A stretch of 64,000 nt of DNA. Origin: Syngnathus acus. Lineage: Eukaryota; Chordata; Actinopteri; Syngnathiformes; Syngnathidae. Positions 21,601 through 28,261 of this stretch are shown piece by piece. The stretch spans positions 10,233,000 through 10,296,999 of the forward strand of contig NC_051098.1 of NCBI RefSeq assembly GCF_901709675.1, in the 5' to 3' direction. Under the pieces are notes generated by a model. The model did no database searches. It saw only the letters and a list, made by a program, of their open reading frames with translations, and had not been told where the DNA came from. Both the position numbers and the translations under genes were made by a program. Each line of letters starts with the position of its first letter. Within the stretch, counting starts at the first letter, position 1.

Positions 21601-21638
21601 GTCCATGTATCTTACAGCTGTTTAGAGACATTCGATAA
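1..21638 (+). CDS. ARAP1: ARAP1, multi-exon gene model (3' 32 exons; 5' end outside window)
   Basis: This is the overall gene model; its exons are listed separately. ARAP1 is a phosphoinositide-dependent GTPase-activating protein for Arf and Rho GTPases. In mammals it acts at Golgi and endosomal membranes and influences actin and EGF-receptor trafficking (family knowledge). The 32 exons join in phase to about 1,319 codons plus TAA, against roughly 1,450 residues in human, so the SAM domain and start codon lie upstream of the window. Approximate positions in the visible fragment are: proline-rich linker 1-200, PH1 203-295, PH2 310-400, ArfGAP 405-537, ankyrin 538-595, PH3 610-720, PH4 735-840, RhoGAP 850-1011, RA 1045-1140, PH5 1155-1262 and C-tail to 1319. 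ARAP1 is chosen over ARAP2 and ARAP3 because of close agreement with remembered ARAP1 in RhoGAP, RA, PH5 and the tail (SLIPLRGSENEM), and because PDE2A follows. I cannot tell which teleost paralogue (arap1a or arap1b) this is. Confidence 0.96.
383..700 (-). mobile_element. tRNA-derived SINE (V-SINE-like)
   Basis: Read on the minus strand from about 700, the element begins with a tRNA-like head. This has an A-box match TGGCCTAGTGG and a B-box match GGTTCAAACCC. A non-tRNA body follows, and the element ends in a short tandem tail of TTAATCTT-like units near 383-405. This layout and wording match abundant teleost tRNA SINEs that I recognise. The exact family name was not verified. A clear target-site duplication was not found. 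Confidence 0.8.
1048..1129. repeat. CT/GT-rich microsatellite
   Basis: This is an imperfect run of TC dinucleotides broken by TGTG units inside the first ARAP1 intron. Low-complexity reading frames across it (Ser/Leu-rich on one strand, Arg/Glu-rich on the other) are artefacts of the repeat. Confidence 0.9.
2747..2910 (+). CDS. ARAP1: ARAP1 window exon 2 (linker)
   Basis: The acceptor is tttgtcccccag and the donor is gtgagc. The phase-2 entry completes a serine codon (AG|T), and the exon leaves in phase 1. It encodes a Gln/Pro-rich, apparently disordered segment (SPPPSKTDGLLEEQTPKLPP) between the SAM and PH1 regions. The assignment rests on splice phase and position, since this linker is poorly conserved. 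Confidence 0.85.
3248..3336 (+). CDS. ARAP1: ARAP1 window exon 3 (acidic linker)
   Basis: The acceptor is attgttttag and the donor gtatga; the exon enters in phase 1 and leaves in phase 0. It encodes an acidic stretch with SDSDIYEEP followed by SYASVH. Tyrosines in such acidic settings resemble the phosphorylatable YEEP/YASV-type sites found in the ARAP1 linker (inference). Confidence 0.88.
3412..3494 (+). CDS. ARAP1: ARAP1 window exon 4 (acidic linker)
   Basis: The acceptor is caccctttag and the donor gtgagt; the exon enters in phase 0 and leaves in phase 2. It encodes a segment ending in the acidic run LCSDDELLEDDE just before the PH1 exon. Confidence 0.88.
3594..3685. repeat. GATA tetranucleotide microsatellite
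   Basis: About 23 nearly perfect copies of GATA (92 bp) lie in the intron after window exon 4. The array is long and pure, so it is likely to be length-polymorphic. Confidence 0.97.
4312..4464 (+). CDS. ARAP1: ARAP1 window exon 5 (linker and start of PH1)
   Basis: The acceptor is ctcatctgtag and the donor gtatga, with phase 2 at both ends. The second half encodes VIKMGWLDKNPPQG, the first beta strand and loop of ARAP1 PH1, nearly identical to the human wording. PH1 is one of the ARAP domains implicated in PtdIns(3,4,5)P3-dependent control of the ArfGAP. Confidence 0.95.
4758..5013. mobile_element. hAT-like MITE in ARAP1 intron
   Basis: This 256-bp element has terminal inverted repeats: the left side reads gctgaacgatttttagg and the right side cctaaaatcgttcag. 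Its flanks are ttgtctgt on the left and gtgtctgt on the right, a 7-of-8 match as expected for hAT target duplications. No transposase is present, so it is non-autonomous. The terminal wording resembles a common fish repeat whose ends read GGGCTGAACGATT. Confidence 0.72.
5147..5216 (+). CDS. ARAP1: ARAP1 window exon 6 (PH1)
   Basis: The acceptor is cttctacacag and the donor gtaaca; the exon enters in phase 2 and leaves in phase 0. It encodes YYQRRWVKLDVDYLRYFDND, PH-domain strands beta2 to beta4. The RRWVKL motif is the usual basic strand that helps to bind phosphoinositide head groups. Confidence 0.96.
5310..5430 (+). CDS. ARAP1: ARAP1 window exon 7 (PH1)
   Basis: The acceptor is atcttttacag and the donor gttagt; the exon enters in phase 0 and leaves in phase 1. 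It encodes the remaining PH1 strands, including KFEVITNNRTFIFKAESD, which matches the ARAP1 PH1 wording closely. Confidence 0.96.
5550..5734 (+). CDS. ARAP1: ARAP1 window exon 8 (end of PH1, start of PH2)
   Basis: The acceptor is tgcatacag and the donor gtgcgt; the exon enters in phase 1 and leaves in phase 0. It begins with the PH1 C-terminal helix (ERNEWVNLLQ) and moves into PH2 (FKGYLELKGLRSKLYTVVAS). A run of about 11 cytosines lies in the polypyrimidine tract near 5519-5529, and its length could affect acceptor strength. Confidence 0.96.
5887..5993 (+). CDS. ARAP1: ARAP1 window exon 9 (PH2)
   Basis: The acceptor is ttctctttag and the donor gtactg; the exon enters in phase 0 and leaves in phase 2. 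It encodes GVGITSIEMNVGNVKVTDRR and then SFDLTTPYRIF, the core of PH2 and one of the most conserved ARAP1 segments. Confidence 0.97.
5994..6716 (+). other. ARAP1 intron with GT-rich tract
   Basis: This 0.7-kb intron contains an imperfect GT repeat at about 6158-6200. I see no other structure or coding signal in it. Confidence 0.85.
6717..6916 (+). CDS. ARAP1: ARAP1 window exon 10 (end of PH2, ArfGAP zinc finger)
   Basis: The acceptor is ctgtccgcag and the donor gtttgc; the exon enters in phase 2 and leaves in phase 1. PH2 ends with EQLKDQWVDAMTDAIGEAL. The ArfGAP zinc finger follows: CADC, 16 residues, then CKRC. All four zinc-binding cysteines are present. The finger organises the site that stimulates GTP hydrolysis by Arf. 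Confidence 0.97.
7200..7285 (+). CDS. ARAP1: ARAP1 window exon 11 (ArfGAP catalytic arginine)
   Basis: The acceptor is atgtgtttcag and the donor gtatac; the exon enters in phase 1 and leaves in phase 0. It starts GEHRGLG, which supplies the arginine of the CX2CX16CX2CX4R motif, the catalytic arginine finger of ArfGAPs. VRSLKMDRKVW then follows. Arf GTPase activation is therefore expected to be intact. Confidence 0.97.
7432..7614 (+). CDS. ARAP1: ARAP1 window exon 12 (end of ArfGAP domain)
   Basis: The acceptor is cacctgtgcag and the donor gtaagt, phase 0 at both ends. It encodes NGFWAANVPPSEALSPS and then KYRHGKYRKYHPLYGNQ, the C-terminal helices of the ArfGAP fold, close to ARAP1 in other vertebrates. 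Confidence 0.97.
7615..12699 (+). other. Large ARAP1 intron (5.1 kb)
   Basis: This is the longest intron of ARAP1 in the window. It holds short GT runs (about 8528-8546, 9460-9481 and 9706-9726), a CTC repeat with a GC box near 8963-8986, and a non-repetitive stretch at about 11450-11720. I see no coding exon on either strand. A possible alternative first exon near 8990-9176 is described under findings. Confidence 0.85.
12700..12874 (+). CDS. ARAP1: ARAP1 window exon 13 (ankyrin region)
   Basis: The acceptor is cttttccacag and the donor gtagag; the exon enters in phase 0 and leaves in phase 1. It encodes an ankyrin-like unit: TDVLETLSLIFCGADVN, then a PTPLSLA helix start and LQAVLLSHN. This is the degenerate ankyrin segment that follows the ArfGAP in ARAP proteins. 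Confidence 0.94.
13141..13275 (+). CDS. ARAP1: ARAP1 window exon 14 (start of PH3)
   Basis: The acceptor is ttgttgcacag and the donor gtatgc, phase 1 at both ends. It encodes a short linker and then YHNGFLFKTGSMARPI, the first strand of PH3. It aligns with the human segment SHSGFLYKTASAGK. Confidence 0.96.
13389..13524 (+). CDS. ARAP1: ARAP1 window exon 15 (PH3)
   Basis: The acceptor is attgtgtgcag and the donor gtatgc; the exon enters in phase 1 and leaves in phase 2. It encodes EFSRRWCTLNDGTFSYYES and then GALRASEIVCLAV, the central strands of PH3. Confidence 0.97.
13597..13699 (+). CDS. ARAP1: ARAP1 window exon 16 (end of PH3)
   Basis: The acceptor is cacctcgtag and the donor gtaacc; the exon enters in phase 2 and leaves in phase 0. 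It encodes YEHTFELYSESDRLYLFG and the C-terminal helix HKEWVKSIAK of PH3. Confidence 0.97.
13700..14454 (+). other. ARAP1 intron with repeat fragment
   Basis: This is a 0.75-kb intron. A fragment at about 13994-14060 (wording such as ttatttgtatagcacatttc and gctttaca) matches the start of a dispersed fish repeat that also occurs near 33400. Otherwise I see only ordinary intron sequence. Confidence 0.75.
13994..14060. repeat. Dispersed fish repeat fragment
   Basis: The phrase ttatttgtatagcacatttc followed by a near-match to caattcaaagtgctttaca is familiar from an abundant teleost interspersed family. Only about 70 bp remain. The family name was not verified. Confidence 0.5.
14455..14647 (+). 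CDS. ARAP1: ARAP1 window exon 17 (PH4)
   Basis: The acceptor is tgatttttgcag and the donor gtgagt; the exon enters in phase 0 and leaves in phase 1. It encodes FERIGRLKCKDGLNLQ, VGWFALVGSTLHAYLDD and then IHLRKLNEL, which correspond to the ARAP1 PH4 domain. Confidence 0.96.
14726..14771 (+). CDS. ARAP1: ARAP1 window exon 18 (PH4, 46-nt exon)
   Basis: The acceptor is tctttttcag and the donor gtgaga; the exon enters in phase 1 and leaves in phase 2. It is a very short exon encoding IQQDNEVLVLVERGR. It matches human ENQVLVLVERRR, so it is real despite its size. Confidence 0.96.
14876..15042 (+). CDS. ARAP1: ARAP1 window exon 19 (end of PH4, start of RhoGAP)
   Basis: The acceptor is ctctgcctag and the donor gtgagt; the exon enters in phase 2 and leaves in phase 1. 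It encodes TLYIEGERKLDFAGWCAAIQ (end of PH4). It then gives DTDIPVVVHSCIDYITQCG, the first helix of the RhoGAP fold. Confidence 0.97.
15353..15565 (+). CDS. ARAP1: ARAP1 window exon 20 (RhoGAP catalytic exon)
   Basis: The acceptor is gttgctgtag and the donor gtaagg, phase 1 at both ends. It encodes LTSEGIYRKSG, whose arginine is the RhoGAP arginine finger. It also encodes VDDVSNTLKRFFREL, with the conserved Lys and Arg of the active surface. ARAP2 lacks the finger arginine, so this argues for a catalytically competent ARAP1-type RhoGAP. The exon looks richer in G+C than its flanking introns. Confidence 0.97.
15652..15757 (+). CDS. ARAP1: ARAP1 window exon 21 (RhoGAP)
   Basis: The acceptor is gctcgatccag and the donor gtgagt; the exon enters in phase 1 and leaves in phase 2. 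It encodes YQTLLNKLPRVNRATLRAL, the central RhoGAP helix with the LP.VNRAT signature. Confidence 0.97.
15830..15977 (+). CDS. ARAP1: ARAP1 window exon 22 (end of RhoGAP)
   Basis: The acceptor is ttatcttccag and the donor gtcaga; the exon enters in phase 2 and leaves in phase 0. It encodes NQMNLHNLAIVFGPTLFQTD, with the conserved asparagine of the NLA.VFGP motif that contacts the GTPase. IEDLIQYYTLIFK follows. Confidence 0.97.
16212..16295 (+). CDS. ARAP1: ARAP1 window exon 23 (RhoGAP to RA linker helix)
   Basis: The acceptor is tactttgtag and the donor gtgagt, phase 0 at both ends, 28 codons. It encodes VDEQQLKKQLEEIKVIIQVR, a charged helix between the RhoGAP and RA domains. A TTTA microsatellite follows at 16310. 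Confidence 0.96.
16310..16337. repeat. TTTA tetranucleotide microsatellite
   Basis: About seven TTTA units lie 15 bp after the donor of window exon 23. Confidence 0.9.
16513..16590 (+). CDS. ARAP1: ARAP1 window exon 24 (start of RA domain)
   Basis: The acceptor is gaaaacctcag and the donor gtagct, phase 0 at both ends, 26 codons. It encodes HFICTVYLEEKKDTTEQHVK, the first strands of the Ras-association domain, which binds Rap or related small GTPases in the ARAP family. Confidence 0.97.
16702..16819 (+). CDS. ARAP1: ARAP1 window exon 25 (RA domain)
   Basis: The acceptor is tcgtcccacag and the donor gtgaga; the exon enters in phase 0 and leaves in phase 1. It encodes IPASMTAAELTCEILDRRN and then KDKEYWNCWEF, matching the human RA domain. 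Confidence 0.97.
16943..16987 (+). CDS. ARAP1: Possible ARAP1 cassette exon in RA domain (unconfirmed)
   Basis: A pyrimidine-rich acceptor ending ttttttttag is followed by 45 in-frame nucleotides and gtggct. The phase (1 in, 1 out) is exactly that needed to sit between window exons 25 and 26. It would insert DSFLVAIWFTSGKPV. The donor is weak, and I know of no such insertion in human ARAP1, so this may be a pseudo-exon. Confidence 0.25.
   Translation: MLSWWPSGSPPESL
17279..17392 (+). CDS. ARAP1: ARAP1 window exon 26 (end of RA domain)
   Basis: The acceptor is gattatttcgcag and the donor gtaaac, phase 1 at both ends. It encodes ERPLHYRERVLPILHSFG and then SHLLIKKHIAMEAMIIYL, strongly similar to human ARAP1. 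Confidence 0.97.
17467..17612 (+). CDS. ARAP1: ARAP1 window exon 27 (start of PH5)
   Basis: The acceptor is atgccctccag and the donor gtgagt; the exon enters in phase 1 and leaves in phase 0. It encodes HGMMKFREERSILGLGLPSG and then FHDRYFILNSSSLRMYKEVR, the start of the C-terminal PH5 domain. Confidence 0.97.
17701..17783 (+). CDS. ARAP1: ARAP1 window exon 28 (PH5)
   Basis: The acceptor is cccccttccag and the donor gtgagt; the exon enters in phase 0 and leaves in phase 2. It encodes NRPERDWPVRNLRVYLGIKK and then KLRPPT, an ARAP1-specific PH5 segment. Confidence 0.97.
17784..18635 (+). other. ARAP1 intron with MITE and local duplication
   Basis: This 0.85-kb intron carries a hAT-like MITE at 17877-18118 and a 19-bp duplicated motif (18565-18583 and 18589-18607) about 30 bp before the acceptor of window exon 29. 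Confidence 0.85.
17877..18118 (+). mobile_element. hAT-like MITE, copy 1 (CAGGGGTGTCAAA ends)
   Basis: The element starts caggggtgtcaaattc and ends gggtttgacacccatg, giving 13-bp terminal inverted repeats with one mismatch near each tip. Its flanks are ctatagac and ttatacac, 6 of 8 matching, which suggests an old 8-bp target duplication. The interior includes gggccacataaaatga. Related copies lie at 46398 and 61087. Confidence 0.8.
18636..18695 (+). CDS. ARAP1: ARAP1 window exon 29 (PH5)
   Basis: The acceptor is cctgattgcag and the donor gtgagt, phase 2 at both ends. It encodes WGLTVVYESKKQEKAERQQW, 60 nt. It matches human WGFTVVHETEKHEKQQW with a three-residue insertion. Confidence 0.96.
18696..20116 (+). 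other. ARAP1 intron, nothing recognised
   Basis: This is a 1.4-kb intron between two PH5 exons. I see no repeat with clear ends, no coding exon and no RNA gene on either strand. The minus-strand open frame around 19391-19771 has no recognisable protein signature. Confidence 0.8.
20117..20180 (+). CDS. ARAP1: ARAP1 window exon 30 (end of PH5)
   Basis: The acceptor is tatttctgcag and the donor gttagt; the exon enters in phase 2 and leaves in phase 0. It encodes YLCCETQPEMREWYATFLSI, the PH5 C-terminal helix, close to human YLCCDTQMELREWFATFLF. Confidence 0.97.
20379..20537 (+). CDS. ARAP1: ARAP1 window exon 31 (C-terminal tail)
   Basis: The acceptor is tcttctttaaag and the donor gtgagt, phase 0 at both ends, 53 codons. 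It encodes NDGDVWPQDG, SRVSRAPPDTR and then GNVSLIPLRGSENEMRNSVA and AFSQDPLA. The SLIPLRGSENEM block is an ARAP1 hallmark. If the donor is skipped, the frame stops at 20571-20573 after 11 extra codons. Confidence 0.97.
20538..21617 (+). other. Last coding intron of ARAP1
   Basis: This 1.1-kb intron lies between the tail exon and the terminal micro-exon. It includes a fairly G+C-rich, non-repetitive stretch at about 20990-21180 that is open in one frame. That stretch lacks splice sites giving the correct phase and resembles no known protein to me. Confidence 0.75.
21618..21638 (+). CDS. ARAP1: ARAP1 window exon 32 (last 6 residues and stop)
   Basis: The acceptor is catgtatcttacag. Six codons, LFRDIR, then TAA follow in phase 0. 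Joined to window exon 31 this gives DPLALFRDIR, which corresponds to the human end DPLSLLRNV. This similarity and the phase fit support a separate tiny coding exon. A consensus donor (aag then gtatgt at 21656) follows 17 nt after the stop, so the exon probably ends at 21655 and the 3' UTR continues in another exon. Confidence 0.85.
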   Translation: MFRDIR

Positions 21639-22599
21639 TGGAGGCTACAAGGAAGGTATGTTTTTTTTAACGCTTGCTCCCTTTTGTTTATTCACGACGT
21701 CTATATGCATTGCAATGTCATAGTGCATCATTTATAAGGATGGATGTAGTGGAACGTCTATATTTGATCAAACTCCTATTTCTTTATACTTTGAAGCATT
21801 TCTTTCCTCCGTTGAAATTAATATATGCTGAATGAGTTGATTCCAGGGTCACACTATCGCCTTTAAAATTGCACAAATCTAATTTTACGCATGCTGCATA
21901 AATAATGTGGAATCAATCAAATGTGTACTAGGCCTTTGAGGGTGCACAGCCAACACATTGCCTTCTATACGTAAACAATACGGCTCACTTTGTAGTGCGT
22001 AAAATATTATCATTGTTAATACTTGGCAGCCTGTACAGAAATGTGTGCAGAATGGCCACCTCTGTGTATGAGACATTAAGCAGGCTTGCTGTATGTAAAT
22101 CGCCATGACGAAGACCCCGCCCCCCCCCCCATCCCCCTGGTCAAGGCCAGCGCAACTCGTGCAGCTGGAATTTCAATGGAAAATATCCAGCTTGTGTGCC
22201 AACATCCATGATAGGTTAGCCTCCTCATGTTTTGCTTCTCTATCTCATGAGCTCGAGTCACCCCCACCCCCTCCCTTTTTTTACGGCTTCCGACAGAAAT
22301 GTTCATCGCTGTTTTTCATGTCTCTGTAGGTCTTTATTCTGAGGAGCAGCAGAGCCATCTTGATGGCAATTGGCCAACATTAGAGAGATCAAAGATGAAA
22401 AAGCAGCCTTTGTGTGCCCTGAGCGGGTTATTGCGCTGCAGCTGCCATGGCCGAGATGCTGCACATTTAATTGTCACATTTTCCTGTTTGCCATTCCTGG
22501 CTTCTGTTATGGTGTCACAGAAAACAGAAAAGCTCAACAAAACTATGTGGAGTTCATCTTTTAGATGCCCACTGGGATAAAGCATTGACGTGATTTCGG

Positions 22600-22981
22600 A
22601 AAAATGCTGAGGATTTATTCCAGGATTTTGTGATTTTAAGATATGGTAACAAATGTCAGGAAAAGCCAACAGGAAGATCTGAACTCTATTTGTGTTTAAA
22701 CTGAGGCACTTGAAATGGAATTCGGGCATGTACTGACTCCCATTTAACACAAGTTTGTGATGAATTCTGACTAGATACGAGATTGCGCACACTTTTGTAA
22801 CCATATTCTCACTTTATCTCCTTTCTTGATTTTTAATTTTTTTTTTAATTTTGTTATATCAGTTATTGTATAGGTCAAAAATAATGGCAGAAAAAAAAGT
22901 TATCTTGATCTTTTTTTTTTTAAAACATCACAAAAACCTTCCATTTGAACAAGGGTGTGTAGACTTTTTATATTCACTGTA
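22600..22981. repeat. Dispersed fish repeat (ends gtgtgtagactttttatat)
   Basis: The block contains phrases such as cgggcatgtactgactccc and gtgtgtagactttttatat that I recognise from a very common teleost interspersed repeat. Its last bases are attcactgta. The family and class were not verified. It may be part of the ARAP1 3' UTR or of an intron within it. Confidence 0.55.
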
Positions 22982-24363
22982 GCAATGGCCACGACATTAT
23001 AATAGCAGGAGTGTCACAGTTGTGTTTATATGTTTTGAAAACCTTCGTATGTGCTTATCATGGTTCAGAAATGTCTGACGTATAGATTTTGAGCAGCCAA
23101 GGAGATTGACAGCTTGTATATTTTTTTGCAGGGCAGGTGTTTGGTGTTATCAGGCGACCTCGCCACTCTCCAGTGACATCATCAGTGCATGACACTGACA
23201 TGAAGAAACAGGAAAAAGTCAAGTGGACCAAAAGTGAATGGACAAGAGAGACATTATTCGATTTCCCCTGCACAGTTGAAGTTTATACTTGAATGTGTTT
23301 TGGACACTTTGATGGAGGAGTTTCCATCCCTGATGGACTCCTGAATGGCCTCCAACATGGCAAGAGTCAAGTGCGCATTGATGTGCGCCCTCCGCATTAC
23401 TGCATTGCATCATGGACCACAAGCCTTGAAGCACATCCCGAAGGAAACTTTCAGTGCGATTGTGTATTTGTTTTGAAGGATTTGCTTGAAAGCACCACTG
23501 TTTTGATGCCATTCTTATTTTTGTGAATTCTTTTTTTTTTTTAATATAAATATATGTGCTATGGTAACCCTACAGTTCAAAATGCAATCATTGCCATTGT
23601 ACGCAAAGCATCATGTAATGGTTGCCGTGGTCCAGATTTTTGTTTTTCATATTGTCACTTATTTCAAGCCCCCCCACTACTTCATATTAATGAACTTGCA
23701 TGAACGTCTCATGCTGAAACAATCGCTTGTGTCTGACTGCTCTTGACTGTCCACCTCTTGCTTGTAAATCGCCATCTTTAGGTCAATGCCCTCATGTGAA
23801 TTATTTATTTGGGTTACAGAGGACGCAAGATGAAGAGTTCTGAAGTTTTTTTTTTTTTTTACACCATTAACTATAGTGTGTGTGTGTGTGTGTTGGGGGG
23901 GCAACTGTGTGAAATGTGTTTATTGTCGCTTAACAGCCCTCATGTCAATCCACGTGATTAGAACAATTTCCTCCCCACTCCTTACAATTTCATTATCAAC
24001 AATGAGATGTAAATTGGAAGTTGTTTTGCTCACTAAAGCTATCAAACGTCGAGTGTTCCGAGCGGACTGTGGCCTTTCTAATGTTCTGAGACCTAATACA
24101 GATGAATGTTTCTGTCATCTGATAGGTATTTATTCTTAGGACACTTACTACAAGTCGTTTTTTTACTGTTCTCCATCAATAAAGGTAGCGCCGACTTCCA
24201 TGAGTGTACTTTAACATGAATGTCAATTTGCAAAAAAATATATAAATACATTATCCTTTATCAAGCACTTGTTTGATCAGTAATTGGTAGACACTGCTGA
24301 GGTATTTTCATCTGACTGTCAAAATAAATCATGCCAGTTCATTTTTTTTATTTCTTGAACTCT

Positions 24364-24369
24364 AATAAA
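24364..24369 (+). promoter_or_regulatory. ARAP1: Probable ARAP1 poly(A) signal
   Basis: An AATAAA hexamer is followed about 15 nt later by the GT-rich tract ttttgtgtgtgtatgtt, the usual downstream element. Other AATAAA hexamers at 24178 and 24323 could be alternative sites. Cleavage near 24385 is inferred. Confidence 0.65.
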
Positions 24370-24514
24370 CACTTTATGCCAATTTTGTGTGTGTATGTTC
24401 CAGCTTGTGCATAAAATGATTGCACAAAAGTCTTGCTAAAAGATTAATGGACAGTCCACTGTGTTTGTAAAATGCAAATTGTGTGAGGTCAACCTGGCCC
24501 TTGGGAACATGTAT

Positions 24515-24534
24515 ACACACACACACACACACAC
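24515..24534. repeat. AC dinucleotide repeat
   Basis: Ten AC units lie just beyond the ARAP1 poly(A) region. Confidence 0.9.
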
Positions 24535-27500
24535 ATGATGTATGTCCAATGTGACAACTGTTGGACAAACTTTTCCTGGCCTGTGGCTTTCATGGCATTA
24601 AGTGGAGCCTATAGACAAGCCTGGAGGAGAATGTCACAGGGATGTATGGAAAGTCATCATGCAAGGTTAAGTGGGGGAAGGGAGGGGGGTCTTTGCAGAA
24701 GTTTGTGTCTTCTGAGTGATTCATGGTGGTCCACCGGTTGTGTGGTTATTGCTATAAGCACAAGTGACACATTAGGGTCAGTGTGTACCTTAAGACACAC
24801 ACCGGAGAGCCCCGCTAGGGACCCACGCACAGTAGGAGACCTTCACGTTTTCCGCACGCACAGGAGACCCACTGGGGATGAACACAGCGGGATGCATAAT
24901 TGTATGCACGCGTGCATTCCAAATGGCCTTTGCTATATAGGTCATAGCGGTAGTTGCATAAATCAGACGCACTAAGACAGAGCAGAGCAGTTCAAAGTGG
25001 AGACAAATGGAAAACGGAGATAAAGGGAGTTTTGGGGGAGCTTTGGGCTCACGTGGGTCAACTCAATATGTACCTGTGGGCGGCTGCGCCCTTCATTTGC
25101 ACACAAGACCGGAACAGCGTGGGAGAGTGACCTGTGCTTCATGCTGAGCGTCAGCAGCACACATTTTGCGTCACGCTGAACAAATGGAACTTTTGTCATT
25201 TGTACGAATGCCAATTTGGAATTTTTCCTACCGCTTATCTAGTTCAGGATTGCGGAAGGAGGAGTGCTAAATGTGTCTTCTCTGTTTATTGTTTCTTTCT
25301 TTGACCCCCCTCCTTCCTCCTTTATGTTACTGATAATATCTTTGGTAGAATAAGTGTCTCATCCATTTCAATTGATTCAATAAAGAAAACAATATTTTAT
25401 TAATGCTATACACTAATGCACCCTCAGTCTACAATGTTGAGAGACCGTTTCACCCCCTCCCAGATGCTTTAAACTAGTTTAGACTTGTGAAAGCACAACT
25501 TAATGTTTTATATCATTTTTAAGCATTCCTCAGTGACTGTTCACACACATTTATCCAACTAAGAAGCAAAGTGTTGAAATTTATTGTGCAACTCAAACAT
25601 TAGAAATAAATGAAACACTATTTTGAAACACAAAAATGTTAAAGCAAGCCATATTTTGACTACTTTGACTATGCACTTCAAATCCATTCAGGGACATTGT
25701 TTAACGCTTGCATTAACACCCCTCACAACTAAAATTAAGATTAGACGTTGATTGGTGTCGATTTAAAAAGTAATAATTGATGTTGAATGGTTAGAGTTGA
25801 GACAATTTTCTCAAGCATCATTCTCCTCCTTGCAAGATGGCATCTCTGGTATTTGATTAAAAAAAAACAAGGCCTCATAATTTGGTTTCCACTTGAATTT
25901 TCTGATTATCTGATTTATTTGAAAACAGATTGGCCAATAGTTGTATTTTATGTGACCTCATGTTGTCACATGGGCTACACGGCCAATCGGGTTCATGAAC
26001 ATGTTTTGTTTGGGTGTAGCAGGTGTAGGCAACTGAAGTGACAAACTGCACAGGACACAAACACTATGCCTTTTGTTTTTTCCTCAACATGTAACTATGA
26101 TATGAAAAGCCAAGTGTCCTGCAATTTGATTGCATTGAAGGGTTCATGTGAAAAGTTAATGTCTATATTATCTCGGTTTTTGGAATTCCTAATCTGGAAG
26201 ACAAGGCCTCACCAATTTATGTGAGTATTGAGTCACCCAAAAAAACTTTTAGGTTTTCTCATTTAGCTATGACTGCCTACAGGAAATGAAGTTGCGGATG
26301 TAATGTTAATAGTTTTTTTGTCCATATTCTTCTGTTTTTCTTATGCAAATTGAAGGTGGCCCAATGAGTCTGCAAGACCGTTCACCATCTGAGCAACCAT
26401 CAAGAGATTAAGGCTTGTCCATGATGAAACATTTGGCCAAACAGGCAGTTGTCAAAGTGTCCAAATAAGGCACCGAAAGATGCTACACCATCCAGACCAG
26501 GTGAGGTCTTGTGTTGCCACTACCTACTAAAATGGCTTTTTTTTTAGACTGCTATTGGGTTTGAATGAGAATGTGTTATGTGTATGTCCGACCGGATTTT
26601 CTTATCAGCAAAATAGGCAGTTGTCCCACGAAAATGATGAAAGAACATAACATTGTGTCCTTCTGCTGTTTTGGAAGAGCTGTCTGGACTGGCTTTTGAT
26701 AAAAGAATAGTGATTTGAATTGAAACTTTCAAATATTTTATTAAGTGAGACTCAATAGTGTCAAGACAACATTTTATTGCTTCAAAAAATAGTAGGTGTT
26801 GAACATTTAACGCTTTACATCTTAAACATCAGGATGCATGTAGCCGGTGTTAAAATTAACACTGGGTGTTGAATTAACATCAGAGGATTTGTATTCTGAC
26901 AGTTTAGCAAGTGTTTTGTGAATGTAGCATGATTGCATAACTGACGTAACGCATTTATTTAAATAACGTCGCTGGCCTGTGTGATTGCATAAAAGATTGC
27001 AATATGGCAAGTGTGTGTGAAATATAAGGATTGATGTTCTATTGAGCGCATGGTTTTTCTTCAGGGATTTCTGTCTGGTGCAACATATTACATTTAAGCT
27101 TGACTTTCTGATAGAATATCACAAAAAAGATGAGCTTTGTGATACATAAGGAATCAAGTTGACCAACTGCATTCAAGGCCAGAGTGAACAATCGTGTACA
27201 CCTACTACACATTTTCTTTTCAATCATGTATTCTTGTACCACAAGCTCAAGATTTGTAGCACACTTTATCCACCCTATTTTCTGTCATGATGGAATGAGC
27301 TTTGATTTTCATGCAATGAGTTATTGGTCACCACACCCATACTGCTGGACCCCTGGCAAATATTCATTTTGTTACCATGATGATCAGGGCTGGAGCCAGT
27401 AAGTTGCTTCTACCCACAGACGTGATCAAGACTGTGATTAAGACTATGTGATTTGGCTATAAAGTGGGTGTGCCCGCCATTTTATAAATCAATCACTGGT

Positions 27501-28261
27501 GCCCAACCTTCCTTGGGCCTTGGTGAGTTATTTTATCTTCTATATGTTTGGATAACTGGCAGAAAAGCAGATAGCAAAACAAAAGATTGTTTAACTCACC
27601 TTTGCACTATTACAATCAATGTTGTTTTTCTTTATAGTTTCCCCTCGTGCTTTATTCACTCTCCATTCAATTATGACTTTGTGAAAGTCACATGTTAATG
27701 CACAAAGGTGTTTAAATGACAGCTAGGGAACAAATGTCAAAATCAAACGAAGGGAGATGCAGGATTTTTGTCTGACAGCAACTTTCCTTTTTTTTTTTTT
27801 CCTTACTAGTCGTTTGCCTCAAGCTGGCAGTCGTGTGGGACATCATACAGTTAGTTCATTACACTGTTGTCAGTCACTTCCAGCTGACAGTCAGGAAAAC
27901 ATCTGAGATTTTACACACACACACGCGCGCACACACATTTCCTGAGTCCTGCAGTGTTTCCTCCGTTGTGCAAAAGCCACCAGGCTGTGCTGCGTCTGAT
28001 TACCTCCCTTTGGCCTGGCCCTTCAACTTGATCACCAATTACTAGCCCTTGACAAACAAAGAAGGGAAAAGGTCCTTATCATGGTCTCTATGGCAACCAG
28101 TCTCTCAATCTATTCTGACTGATGATTCTCGTCCGCTGCCCTGTTCAAGCATGGGTACAGGCTGATTGGAACGAGAACTAAAAATATAGACTATTACTGT
28201 GGTTTCATCTTGTCTTAGATTAGGAGATGGTTAATTTAACACATAATTACGTCAATACAAA

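Larger units (their letters stand above)
21639..24385 (+). other. ARAP1 3' UTR region, probably spliced
   Basis: From the stop to the best poly(A) site there is no further recognisable coding sequence. If the donor at 21656 is used, plausible acceptors are at 22329 (atgtctctgtag) and 23131 (atatttttttgcag). A dispersed repeat fragment lies at about 22600-22981. A junction only 17 nt after the stop should not trigger nonsense-mediated decay under the usual 50-55 nt rule. Confidence 0.6.

Noticed and set aside
23132-23292. A 53-codon frame after the acceptor at 23131, as an alternative ARAP1 C-terminus
   Set aside because: In the phase required by exon 31 it stops after 14 codons without similarity to ARAP1. 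The longer frame is in the wrong phase, and the 21618 exon fits much better.
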